Assembly (NCBI GenBank): GCA_017410745.1
Contig: JAFPPJ010000325.1
Location: 1 to 5,537, forward strand
Reading direction: 5' to 3'
Origin: Oscillospiraceae bacterium
GTDB lineage: Bacteria > Bacillota > Clostridia > Oscillospirales > Ruminococcaceae
Length of the DNA stretch: 5,537 nt
Positions within the stretch are counted from its first letter, which is position 1, and each line of letters opens with the position of its first letter. This document shows positions 1 to 5,537 of the stretch, one piece after another. The notes below the pieces were generated by a model. That model had not been told where the DNA came from. It searched no databases and saw only the letters and a list, made by a program, of their open reading frames with translations. Both the position numbers and the translations under genes were made by a program.

Positions 1-444
1 ACTCTCGTCGGGCAGCTCTGCTACTATCTTGTTCGCCCCCAGACCAAGAGGGGCTGAATAATCGTTGTACTCCGCCTTGTACAGCTTCTCCGATGCGGAT
101 ATATTCTTACTGTTCCATAATACCCGCTTGCCGACTGCGACGGTTATCTCCGCATCCTTCACAGCCCCGAGCAGCTCCCTTACTATCATATCAGTCATAT
201 CCTCCGTGAGGGCACAGGAGTATATGCATCTGTCACCCGAATGTATCAGTGTGCCGTCGGTGGTTATCTCGTAGTCGGGTCTTAGCATATCTATATACCG
301 TTCGGCGCCTATCCGGTATCTTGCGGTCGCTATCGCGAAGGTCATGCCATTCTCTTTGCACCGTTCAAGCACCCGAAGCGTATTCTCCGATATGCTTCCG
401 TCCTGCCGCAGCAGCGTGTGATCAAGGTCTGTCAGTATCATCAT
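1..444 (-). CDS. Cof-type HAD hydrolase (HAD-IIB sugar-phosphate phosphatase-like), N-terminal part
   Basis: Only the first 148 residues are visible; the gene runs off the left edge. The start is two consecutive ATG codons followed by ILTDLDHTLL, which gives HAD motif I (DxDxT: nucleophile D6, acid/base D8, T10). Motif II is the FAIATAR stretch at residues 36-42 (T40), and ITTDGTLIH at 60-68 matches the conserved segment before the C2 cap in Cof/YidA-like proteins. The lysine of motif III and the acidic motif IV would lie beyond the edge; family members are usually about 260-280 residues, so about half is missing. Cof-type enzymes are cytoplasmic Mg-dependent phosphatases, commonly acting on sugar phosphates or flavin/PLP-type substrates; the substrate cannot be read here. 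A strong ribosome binding site (AAGGAGGGG) lies 8 bases upstream, directly after a terminator U-tract. Odd: 6 of 10 Arg codons are CGG, a codon I did not find in the four other genes, and all 12 Ile codons are ATA. Family call is sure, specific function is not. Confidence 0.88.
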   Translation of the reverse strand, partial: MMILTDLDHTLLRQDGSISENTLRVLERCKENGMTFAIATARYRIGAERYIDMLRPDYEITTDGTLIHSGDRCIYSCALTEDMTDMIVRELLGAVKDAEITVAVGKRVLWNSKNISASEKLYKAEYNDYSAPLGLGANKIVAELPDES

Positions 445-452
445 AAAACTGT

Positions 453-461
453 CCCCTCCTT
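453..461 (-). promoter_or_regulatory. Ribosome binding site of the HAD hydrolase gene
   Basis: The minus strand reads AAGGAGGGG, a near-complete match to the anti-Shine-Dalgarno sequence, 8 bases before the first of two ATG codons at 444. It supports that start. It begins immediately where the U-tract of the upstream terminator ends, so the site is present only on transcripts that pass the terminator. Confidence 0.85.
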
Positions 462-503
462 AAAAAAGAAACGCCATAGTACCCGACATACGGATACTAT
501 GGC
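462..503 (-). terminator. Rho-independent terminator after ilvD
   Basis: On the minus strand, 9 bases after the ilvD stop codon, GCCAUAGUAUCCG (503-491) pairs with CGGGUACUAUGGC (485-473) around the 5-base loop UAUGU. This is a 13-bp stem with a single internal U-G wobble. It is followed by GUUUCUUUUUU (472-462), the U-rich tail expected of an intrinsic terminator. The reverse strand has a C/A mismatch in the stem and no U-tract after it, so it should work only for minus-strand transcription. It marks the likely end of the glgP-manA-ROK-ilvD transcript. Confidence 0.88.
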
Positions 504-512
504 TGTAATATA

Positions 513-2174
513 TCATGCGTTGAGTATTGCGCCCTTTGCCGCAGAGGATACCTGCGCCGCATATCTCTTGAGATAGCCCTTCAGTTCCTTCTTCTTCGGA
601 GTGAAGTTCTTCATCCTGCGATCTATCTCTGCATCGTCAACGAGGAGCTCGAGCTTGTAGTTGGGGATGTCGATGCTTATCATGTCGCCTTCCTCAACTA
701 TGCCGATGATGCCGCCGTCTGCCGCCTCGGGAGACACATGGCCGATGGATGCGCCGCGGGATGCGCCCGAGAAGCGTCCGTCTGTGATGAGTGCCACATC
801 GGCGCCAAGACCCATACCCTGTATAGCGGAGGTGGGATTGAGCATCTCTCTCATACCGGGGCCGCCCTTAGGACCTTCATAGCGTATGACTACCACATCG
901 CCCTTGACGATCTTACCGCCCAGAATCGCCGCCTGTGCGTCTTCTTCGCAGTCGAACACCCTTGCAGGGCCGGTATGTACGAGCATCTCGGGTACGACGG
1001 CACTGCGCTTTACCACGCAGCCGTCCTTTGCAAGATTGCCCCTGAGCACTGCTATTCCGCCGGTCTCGCTGTAGGGATCGTCTATGGGACGTATTACGGA
1101 TGTATCCTTGTTCTTCACGCCCTCGATATTCTCGCCGACTGTCCTGCCTGTAACGGTCATGCAGCCTGTCTTTATGAGCCCCTTCTTGTTGAGCTCGTTC
1201 ATTACAGCATATACGCCGCCTGCCTCGTTGAGGTCTTCCATATATACATGGCCTGCGGGTGCAAGATGGCAGAGATTGGGCGTTACCGAACTGAGCTTGT
1301 TTGCTATGTCAAGGTCTATCTCCACACCGCACTCATGTGCTATGGCGGGAAGATGGAGCATACTGTTGGTGGAGCAGCCGAGAGCCATATCCACTGTAAG
1401 TGCATTCATGAATGCATCATGTGTCATGATGTCAAGAGGACGGATATTCCTTCTGTACATCTCCATGACCTTCATGCCTGCATGCTTTGCAAGGCGCAGT
1501 CTTTCCGAGTATACAGCGGGTATCGTACCGTTGCCCCTGAGACCCATGCCGAGCACTTCCGTGAGGCAGTTCATGGAGTTTGCGGTATACATTCCCGAGC
1601 AGCTTCCGCAGGTGGGACATACCTTGTTCTCGAATTCCTCGAATTCATCCTTGTCTATCCTGCCCGCAGTATATGCGCCCACCGCCTCGAACATGCTCGA
1701 GAGCGATGTCTTGTTGCCCTTGACACGTCCGGCGAGCATAGGACCGCCCGATACGAATACCGTAGGCACGTTTATCCTTGCAGCAGCCATGAGCAGGCCG
1801 GGCACGTTCTTGTCACAGTTGGGTATCATGACGAGCGCGTCGAAATGATGCGCAAGCGCCATACATTCGGTGGAGTCCGCGATGAGGTCACGGGTCACCA
1901 GAGAATACTTCATGCCCACATGACCCATAGCGATGCCGTCGCATACGGCAATTGCGGGGAATACCGCAGGAGTGCCGCCTGCCATTGCAACGCCGAGCTT
2001 TACCGCTTCTACTATCTTGTCTATGTTCATGTGTCCGGGCACTATCTCATTGTATGAGGATACGATGCCCACCAGAGGACGCTTCATTTCCTCGGCGGTA
2101 AGTCCGAGTGCATTGAACAGCGATCTCGCAGGCGCTTTGTCAGTGCCCTCACAGAAATAATTTTGTTCTTCCAT
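513..2174 (-). CDS. ilvD: Dihydroxy-acid dehydratase
   Basis: Dehydrates 2,3-dihydroxy-isovalerate and 2,3-dihydroxy-3-methylvalerate to the 2-keto acids that lead to valine, isoleucine, leucine and pantothenate; cytoplasmic, Fe-S and Mg dependent. With the preferred start the protein has 553 residues, normal for short Firmicute IlvD. Visible landmarks (from MEEQ): RPLVGIVSSYNEIVPGH near 32-48, CDGIAMGH at 78-85 (Mg ligand D79), NCDK at 119-122 (cluster Cys 120, Mg ligand D121, K122 that is carbamylated in the family), CPTCGSCSGMYTANSM at 186-201 (cluster Cys 192), and DGRFSGASRG with GHVSPEA near 465-483. These match IlvD proper rather than phosphogluconate or sugar-acid dehydratases. Start: ATG at 2174 has the site AGAGGG 6 bases upstream and gives the usual family N-terminus; ATG at 2192 (six residues longer, overlapping the ROK stop by one base) has only a weak site. 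Last gene before the terminator; no other ilv gene is in view. Confidence 0.95.
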   Translation of the reverse strand: MEEQNYFCEGTDKAPARSLFNALGLTAEEMKRPLVGIVSSYNEIVPGHMNIDKIVEAVKLGVAMAGGTPAVFPAIAVCDGIAMGHVGMKYSLVTRDLIADSTECMALAHHFDALVMIPNCDKNVPGLLMAAARINVPTVFVSGGPMLAGRVKGNKTSLSSMFEAVGAYTAGRIDKDEFEEFENKVCPTCGSCSGMYTANSMNCLTEVLGMGLRGNGTIPAVYSERLRLAKHAGMKVMEMYRRNIRPLDIMTHDAFMNALTVDMALGCSTNSMLHLPAIAHECGVEIDLDIANKLSSVTPNLCHLAPAGHVYMEDLNEAGGVYAVMNELNKKGLIKTGCMTVTGRTVGENIEGVKNKDTSVIRPIDDPYSETGGIAVLRGNLAKDGCVVKRSAVVPEMLVHTGPARVFDCEEDAQAAILGGKIVKGDVVVIRYEGPKGGPGMREMLNPTSAIQGMGLGADVALITDGRFSGASRGASIGHVSPEAADGGIIGIVEEGDMISIDIPNYKLELLVDDAEIDRRMKNFTPKKKELKGYLKRYAAQVSSAAKGAILNA

Positions 2175-2180
2175 AATAGA

Positions 2181-2186
2181 CCCTCT
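2181..2186 (-). promoter_or_regulatory. Ribosome binding site that decides the ilvD start
   Basis: AGAGGG on the minus strand, 6 bases before ATG at 2174. It follows the ROK stop codons closely, as at the two other upstream junctions, and lies inside the coding sequence if the longer start at 2192 were used. That arrangement favours the shorter IlvD. Confidence 0.6.
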
Positions 2187-2191
2187 TTTCA

Positions 2192-3148
2192 TCAGACGCT
2201 CTTGCCGAGGAATGCTGCACCGATTATGCCCGCATCATTGCCAAGCTGTGCTATGACGATCTCGGTGTTCTTAGCGAGCATCTTTGTGTAGACCTCCTGC
2301 TTTACAAGTTCCTTGAGAGGAACGAGAAGCGGGTCGCCCTCGTTGCATACGCCGCCGCCGATACAGAGTATATCGGGCTGGAATATATTTATCGTATTTG
2401 CGATGCCTGCCGCAAGGTACTTGATATATGTATCCACGACCTTCTTTCCGGATGCATCGCCCTCACGCATCGCGATGAATGCGTGACGTGCGGAGAATTT
2501 GCCGCCGTTCTCATCATAGAGCCTGTTGAGTGAGGATGCAGGATCAGCCTCTGCTGCCTCCTTAGTCATGCGTATCAGGCCTGTTGCTGAGGAGTACACC
2601 TCAAAGCAGCCCTTTCTGCCGCAGGTACACTGAGGGCCGTCTACGCCGATCACCATATGACCGAGCTCCGCTCCCGCGAAATTAGAGCCTGTCAGTATCT
2701 TGCCGTCAACGATGATGCCCGCTCCCACGCCTGTGCCGAGAGTGATGCATACCGCATTCTGTGCGCCCTTTGCAGAGCCTGCCACAAATTCGCCGTATGC
2801 AGCAGCATTCGCATCATTAGCCACATATACAGGCTTGTTGATGTATGCCTGTATATATTCCCTTACGGGAACATCCCTGAAGCCAAGGTTGTTTGCATAG
2901 GGTATAGTACCGTTGATATTGTCGGCGATACCGGGCGTGCCTATGCCTATCCACTCTATATCGTCGATGGATATGCCTGCTTCCTTTGCAGCCATCTCCG
3001 ATACCTTTGCCATATCGTCGCAGATATCCTTTGCGGGGCGGGGGCAAGCGGTCTTTACCGATGCCTTTGCGATTATGTTGTAGCTTTCATCGACAACGCC
3101 TGCCTTGATGTTGGTGCCGCCGAGGTCTATACCAATATAATATTTCAT
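2192..3148 (-). CDS. ROK-family glucokinase
   Basis: A 318-residue cytoplasmic sugar kinase, usual length for the family, most likely ATP-dependent phosphorylation of glucose to glucose-6-phosphate. Seen in sequence: phosphate-1 motif DLGGTN at 8-13; GIGTPGI at 68-74; catalytic Asp112 in NDANAAA; phosphate-2 loop LGTGVGAG at 137-144; sugar-binding ELGH at 161-164; the ROK zinc motif CTCGRKGCFE at 174-183 with the three cysteines and His164 as expected zinc ligands; and the GGGV stretch near 264-267. The NLGF segment at 87-90, the ELGH context and the YSSATG segment after the zinc motif resemble Firmicute glucokinases rather than ROK repressors; there is no N-terminal helix-turn-helix. ROK kinases can also act on mannose, fructose or other hexoses, and the neighbouring manA keeps a mannose or broad hexokinase role open. 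Start at 3148 has AGGTGA 4 bases upstream. The gene ends in tandem TGA TGA, the second overlapping the alternative ilvD start. Confidence 0.93.
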   Translation of the reverse strand: MKYYIGIDLGGTNIKAGVVDESYNIIAKASVKTACPRPAKDICDDMAKVSEMAAKEAGISIDDIEWIGIGTPGIADNINGTIPYANNLGFRDVPVREYIQAYINKPVYVANDANAAAYGEFVAGSAKGAQNAVCITLGTGVGAGIIVDGKILTGSNFAGAELGHMVIGVDGPQCTCGRKGCFEVYSSATGLIRMTKEAAEADPASSLNRLYDENGGKFSARHAFIAMREGDASGKKVVDTYIKYLAAGIANTINIFQPDILCIGGGVCNEGDPLLVPLKELVKQEVYTKMLAKNTEIVIAQLGNDAGIIGAAFLGKSV

Positions 3149-3152
3149 CTTA

Positions 3153-3158
3153 TCACCT
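3153..3158 (-). promoter_or_regulatory. Ribosome binding site of the ROK glucokinase gene
   Basis: AGGTGA on the minus strand, 4 bases before the ATG at 3148, matching the 3' part of the full UAAGGAGGUGA consensus. It overlaps the second of two in-frame stop codons (TGA TAG) that end manA, so terminating manA ribosomes finish on it; translational coupling is plausible. Confidence 0.6.
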
Positions 3159-3159
3159 A

Positions 3160-4125
3160 TCAGTCTATATTTGTCATTACTGCACGGGCTTCGCCTGTCA
3201 GTTCAAAATGCCCGTAGCCTGCGGGTATGAACAGGCTGTCGCCCTTCCCGAGCGGGATATGCTTCTGCGTGCCGGAGGAGAATATCATATCGCCTTCAAG
3301 CACAAGTATATGTACGAATGAACGCTCCGTAGCTTGGAGCCATGCGCGGTTTGCCACATCGAGCAGGTTCACCGTGAAATAATCGCATTTAGCAAGTTCG
3401 GTCTGTGTCCAGTTGCCGTCCTCATATACCACAGGGTCGCCTATGGGATGTATATTGGGAGGGCAAAGCTTGGTCACCTCGACAGCCTTGTCTATATGCA
3501 GGGGGCGGGTCTTGCCGTCCTTGCCCACTCTGCCGTAGTCGTATATACGGTATGTGGTGTTGGAGTTCTGCTGTATCTCTGCGATAAGCAGTCCCTTGCC
3601 TATGGCATGGAGAGTGCCGCTTTCTATGAAGAAGAAGTCGCCCTTCTTGACAGGCACGGCGTTCACCGCATCAAGCAGAGTATTGTCCTCTATCCTGCGT
3701 CTGAACTCCTCACGGGATATCTCCGACTTGAAGCCGTAGAGGAGCTGTGCGCCCTCATCAGCGTCAACGACGTACCACATCTCTGTCTTGCCGTACTCCC
3801 CTTCTACCCTGAGCGCGTACTCATTGTCGGGGTGCACCTGTACAGACAGGTCATCCTTTGCATCTATCAGCTTTATCAGTATCGGGAAATACTCGAATCT
3901 GCCGCAGGCTGTACCCAGTGCTGCGGGATTTGCTGCAAGATACTGCTCCAGCGTCGAGCCTGCGAACTCGCCGTCCACCACATAGGACGGACCGTCCTTG
4001 TGGCAGGAGAGCTCCCAGCTTTCCGCTATCTTGTCAAAGTCGCAGTCCTTGCCGAAATCGTCACGAAGTCTTGTTCCGCCCCAGAGATAATCCTTGAAGG
4101 AGGGGCGCAGTCTGAATGCATCCAT
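3160..4125 (-). CDS. manA: Mannose-6-phosphate isomerase, class I (short type)
   Basis: Zinc metalloenzyme that interconverts mannose-6-phosphate and fructose-6-phosphate in the cytoplasm, feeding mannose into glycolysis or supplying mannose-6-phosphate for GDP-mannose and polysaccharide synthesis. 321 residues, close to the short Bacillus-type ManA (about 315) and shorter than the E. coli type (about 390). Cupin fold with the expected zinc ligands: Q96 and H98 in LSVQVHP, E115 in GKTEMWYV, and H173 in SGTLHAIG. Catalytic arginine R193 lies in the conserved TTYRIYDYGRVG segment, after EIQQNSNT at 183-190. The C-terminal second cupin domain (about 245-321) contains the motifs ILVLEG and FIPAGYG. 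The N-terminus (FKDYLWGG) fits the family, supporting ATG at 4125, which has AGGAG 7 bases upstream. It begins 13 bases after glgP and ends 11 bases before the ROK kinase, with tandem stops TGA TAG. No key residue is missing. Confidence 0.95.
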   Translation of the reverse strand: MDAFRLRPSFKDYLWGGTRLRDDFGKDCDFDKIAESWELSCHKDGPSYVVDGEFAGSTLEQYLAANPAALGTACGRFEYFPILIKLIDAKDDLSVQVHPDNEYALRVEGEYGKTEMWYVVDADEGAQLLYGFKSEISREEFRRRIEDNTLLDAVNAVPVKKGDFFFIESGTLHAIGKGLLIAEIQQNSNTTYRIYDYGRVGKDGKTRPLHIDKAVEVTKLCPPNIHPIGDPVVYEDGNWTQTELAKCDYFTVNLLDVANRAWLQATERSFVHILVLEGDMIFSSGTQKHIPLGKGDSLFIPAGYGHFELTGEARAVMTNID

Positions 4126-4132
4126 ATTTACA

Positions 4133-4137
4133 CTCCT
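4133..4137 (-). promoter_or_regulatory. Ribosome binding site of manA
   Basis: AGGAG on the minus strand, 7 bases before the ATG at 4125. It overlaps the second of the two in-frame stop codons (TGA TAG) of glgP, the same layout as at the manA/ROK junction. Confidence 0.7.
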
Positions 4138-4138
4138 A

Positions 4139-5537
4139 TCAAAGCTTCCAGAGCTCTTCTGCGTACTGTCTTACAGTTCTGTCGGAAGAGAACTTGCCGG
4201 CACTTGCTATGTTCATCCAGCACTTCTTGCCGAATACAGAGCGGTTCTTGTAATCATACAGTGCACGCAGCTTTGTATCCACATAACCCTGCAGGTCGGT
4301 GAGCAGGAAGTAGTTGTCGGGCTTGTGCCAGGAGCAGCCGTTTATCAGCGCATTGAACAGCTCGCCGAACATGCCTGTGTCGCCGTCGTTGAAGGTCGCA
4401 TCCACGAGAGTATTGACCACTCTCTTGACACGCTCGTCCTTGTAGTATATCTTCTCTCTCGGGTTGTAGGTGGGACGCACCATATCGAGCTCTTCCACTC
4501 TTGCGCCGAAGATATACTCGTTCTCCCAGCCTGCTTCCTCCACGATCTCCACGTTGGCGCCGTCGTATGTACCGAGGGTGACTGCACCGTTGAGCATGAA
4601 CTTCATATTGCCCGTACCCGATGCTTCAAGACCTGCTGTGGATATCTGCTCGGATATGTCTGCTGCGGGTATGAGCTTCTCCGCATAGGATACATTATAG
4701 TTCTGTACGAAAACTACCTTGATCTTGTCCTTGGTGTCGGGGTCGTTGTTGACAAGCTTTGCGACCTCGTTGATATACTTGATTATGCCCTTTGCCCTGC
4801 GGTATGCGGGAGCAGCCTTCGCACCGAAGATGAATACGGTGGGCTGCAGGTCGGGCAGCTTGTTCTCCTTGATGCGGAAGTATATATCCATGATGGAGAA
4901 GGCGTTGAGCAGCTGTCTCTTATACTCGTGCAGACGCTTTACCTGGATGTCGAAGCACCAGTCGGGAGATACCTCTATGCCCTCATGCTCCTTGAGGTAT
5001 TTGCAGAGCTGCACCTTCTTCTCATACTTTATCTTATTGAAGCGGTCGATGACTGCGGGATCGTCCACGAACTTCTTGAGATCGGACAGCCTGTCAAGGT
5101 CTGTCTCCCAGCCCTTGCCGATCTTTTCGGTGATGAGAGCGGAGAGCTCGGGATCGCAGAGTCCGAGCCATCTTCTCGGAGTGATGCCGTTAGTCTTGTT
5201 CTGGAAGCGGTCGGGGAATATCTCGTACCAGTCATGCAGCACGTCATTCTTGAGTATATCTGTATGGAGCGCTGCAACGCCGTTAGTATGGGATGTGCCG
5301 AATATAGCCATTCTCGCCATATGTATCACATTGCCGTCAATGATGCGCTTGGCATTCTTCTGCTCATCGGTCTGACCAATGGATGTGAGATACTTTGCGA
5401 GGTGGCGGTCTATGAGAGTGATGATCTCATATATCGTTGGAAGCACGCTCTTGAACAGGTCGATGCCCCACTTTTCGAGAGCCTCACCGAGAACGGTGTG
5501 GTTGGTGTAGTCAAATGTCTTCTGCGCGATATCGAAT
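4139..5537 (-). CDS. glgP: Glycogen/starch/maltodextrin phosphorylase, C-terminal part
   Basis: The last 465 residues of a GT35 alpha-glucan phosphorylase; the N-terminal part, roughly 300-350 residues by comparison with the family, lies beyond the right edge. It cleaves terminal alpha-1,4-glucose units with phosphate to give glucose-1-phosphate, using PLP. Seen, counted from the right edge: the TNHTVLGEALE active-site segment at 11-21 (usual form TNHTVLPEALE); NGVAALH at 85-91; NKTNGITPRRWL at 113-124; QVKRLHEYKRQLLN at 198-211; IFGAKAAP at 236-243; and the PLP-lysine motif EASGTGNMKFMLNGA at 304-318 with the Schiff-base lysine at 312, followed by DGANVEI. No frameshift or internal stop, and the reading frame is open to the edge; an apparent start at 5446 is an internal GTG (Val), not a real start. 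Bacterial annotation cannot separate glycogen from maltodextrin substrates on this part. First gene visible in the operon; its promoter is out of view. Ends with tandem stops TGA TAG. Confidence 0.96.
   Translation of the reverse strand, partial: FDIAQKTFDYTNHTVLGEALEKWGIDLFKSVLPTIYEIITLIDRHLAKYLTSIGQTDEQKNAKRIIDGNVIHMARMAIFGTSHTNGVAALHTDILKNDVLHDWYEIFPDRFQNKTNGITPRRWLGLCDPELSALITEKIGKGWETDLDRLSDLKKFVDDPAVIDRFNKIKYEKKVQLCKYLKEHEGIEVSPDWCFDIQVKRLHEYKRQLLNAFSIMDIYFRIKENKLPDLQPTVFIFGAKAAPAYRRAKGIIKYINEVAKLVNNDPDTKDKIKVVFVQNYNVSYAEKLIPAADISEQISTAGLEASGTGNMKFMLNGAVTLGTYDGANVEIVEEAGWENEYIFGARVEELDMVRPTYNPREKIYYKDERVKRVVNTLVDATFNDGDTGMFGELFNALINGCSWHKPDNYFLLTDLQGYVDTKLRALYDYKNRSVFGKKCWMNIASAGKFSSDRTVRQYAEELWKL

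Noticed and set aside
507..535. Possible promoter for the HAD gene (TATATT at 507-512, minus strand) just after the ilvD stop
   Set aside because: The -10-like hexamer is there, but the sequence 17 bases upstream (AGGGCG) does not resemble TTGACA, and transcription would start within the terminator hairpin.
1629..1647. Repeated GAATTC-like units in ilvD
   Set aside because: They encode the acidic EFEEFEN stretch and are a by-product of repeated Glu-Phe codons, not a mobile or regulatory repeat.
738..2057. A long open frame (439 codons) on the plus strand opposite ilvD
   Set aside because: It is codon-aligned with ilvD, so it stays open simply because ilvD avoids TTA, CTA and TCA codons there. 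Its translation is rich in Cys, His and Tyr with no recognisable domain, and the opposite frame is an unmistakable enzyme.
2657..3217. A 186-codon plus-strand open frame opposite the ROK gene
   Set aside because: Codon-aligned antisense shadow of the kinase gene, with no binding site or domain evidence.
3334..4302. A long open frame (322 codons) on the plus strand opposite manA and the end of glgP
   Set aside because: Also codon-aligned with manA over most of its length, explained by the same codon avoidance; its product shows no family features and it crosses the boundary of two clear genes.
4719..5375. A 218-codon plus-strand open frame opposite glgP
   Set aside because: Ser- and Leu-rich shadow translation in another frame of a conserved phosphorylase; no supporting start signal or homology seen.

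Overview
The window is a single-direction gene block: five protein-coding genes, all on the minus strand, packed with almost no space between them. In transcription order (right to left) they are: the C-terminal part of a glycogen/starch phosphorylase (glgP, cut by the right edge), a class I mannose-6-phosphate isomerase (manA), a ROK-family glucokinase, a dihydroxy-acid dehydratase (ilvD), then a strong intrinsic terminator, and finally the N-terminal half of a Cof-type HAD hydrolase (cut by the left edge). I see no tRNA, rRNA, CRISPR array, insertion sequence or phage gene, and no stretch above 70 bases without a gene.

Organism: the clostridial-type IlvD and ROK glucokinase sequences, good AGGAGG-like ribosome binding sites, a GC content judged by eye at about half, and heavy use of ATA for isoleucine and AGA/AGG for arginine suggest an anaerobic Firmicute, most likely a Ruminococcus-like member of the Clostridia. 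This is inference from family resemblance, not a placement.

How the genes fit together: glycogen phosphorylase releases glucose-1-phosphate from stored or dietary alpha-glucan. The ROK kinase phosphorylates free glucose to glucose-6-phosphate. ManA links fructose-6-phosphate to mannose-6-phosphate. The first three genes therefore form a hexose-phosphate entry module. IlvD, a branched-chain amino acid and pantothenate enzyme, is the metabolic outsider, yet it follows the kinase directly and ends at the terminator, so it looks co-transcribed. The junctions glgP/manA, manA/ROK and ROK/ilvD share one architecture: two consecutive in-frame stop codons, then the next gene's ribosome binding site within a 11-17 base gap.

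The HAD gene sits just past the terminator. Its ribosome binding site begins directly at the end of the terminator U-tract, and its arginine codon use (CGG) differs sharply from the other four genes, so it probably has a different history or expression regime. Overall the content is ordinary core metabolism. I do not see evidence for an undescribed system; the most notable points are the terminator/RBS junction, the HAD codon anomaly and the placement of ilvD.
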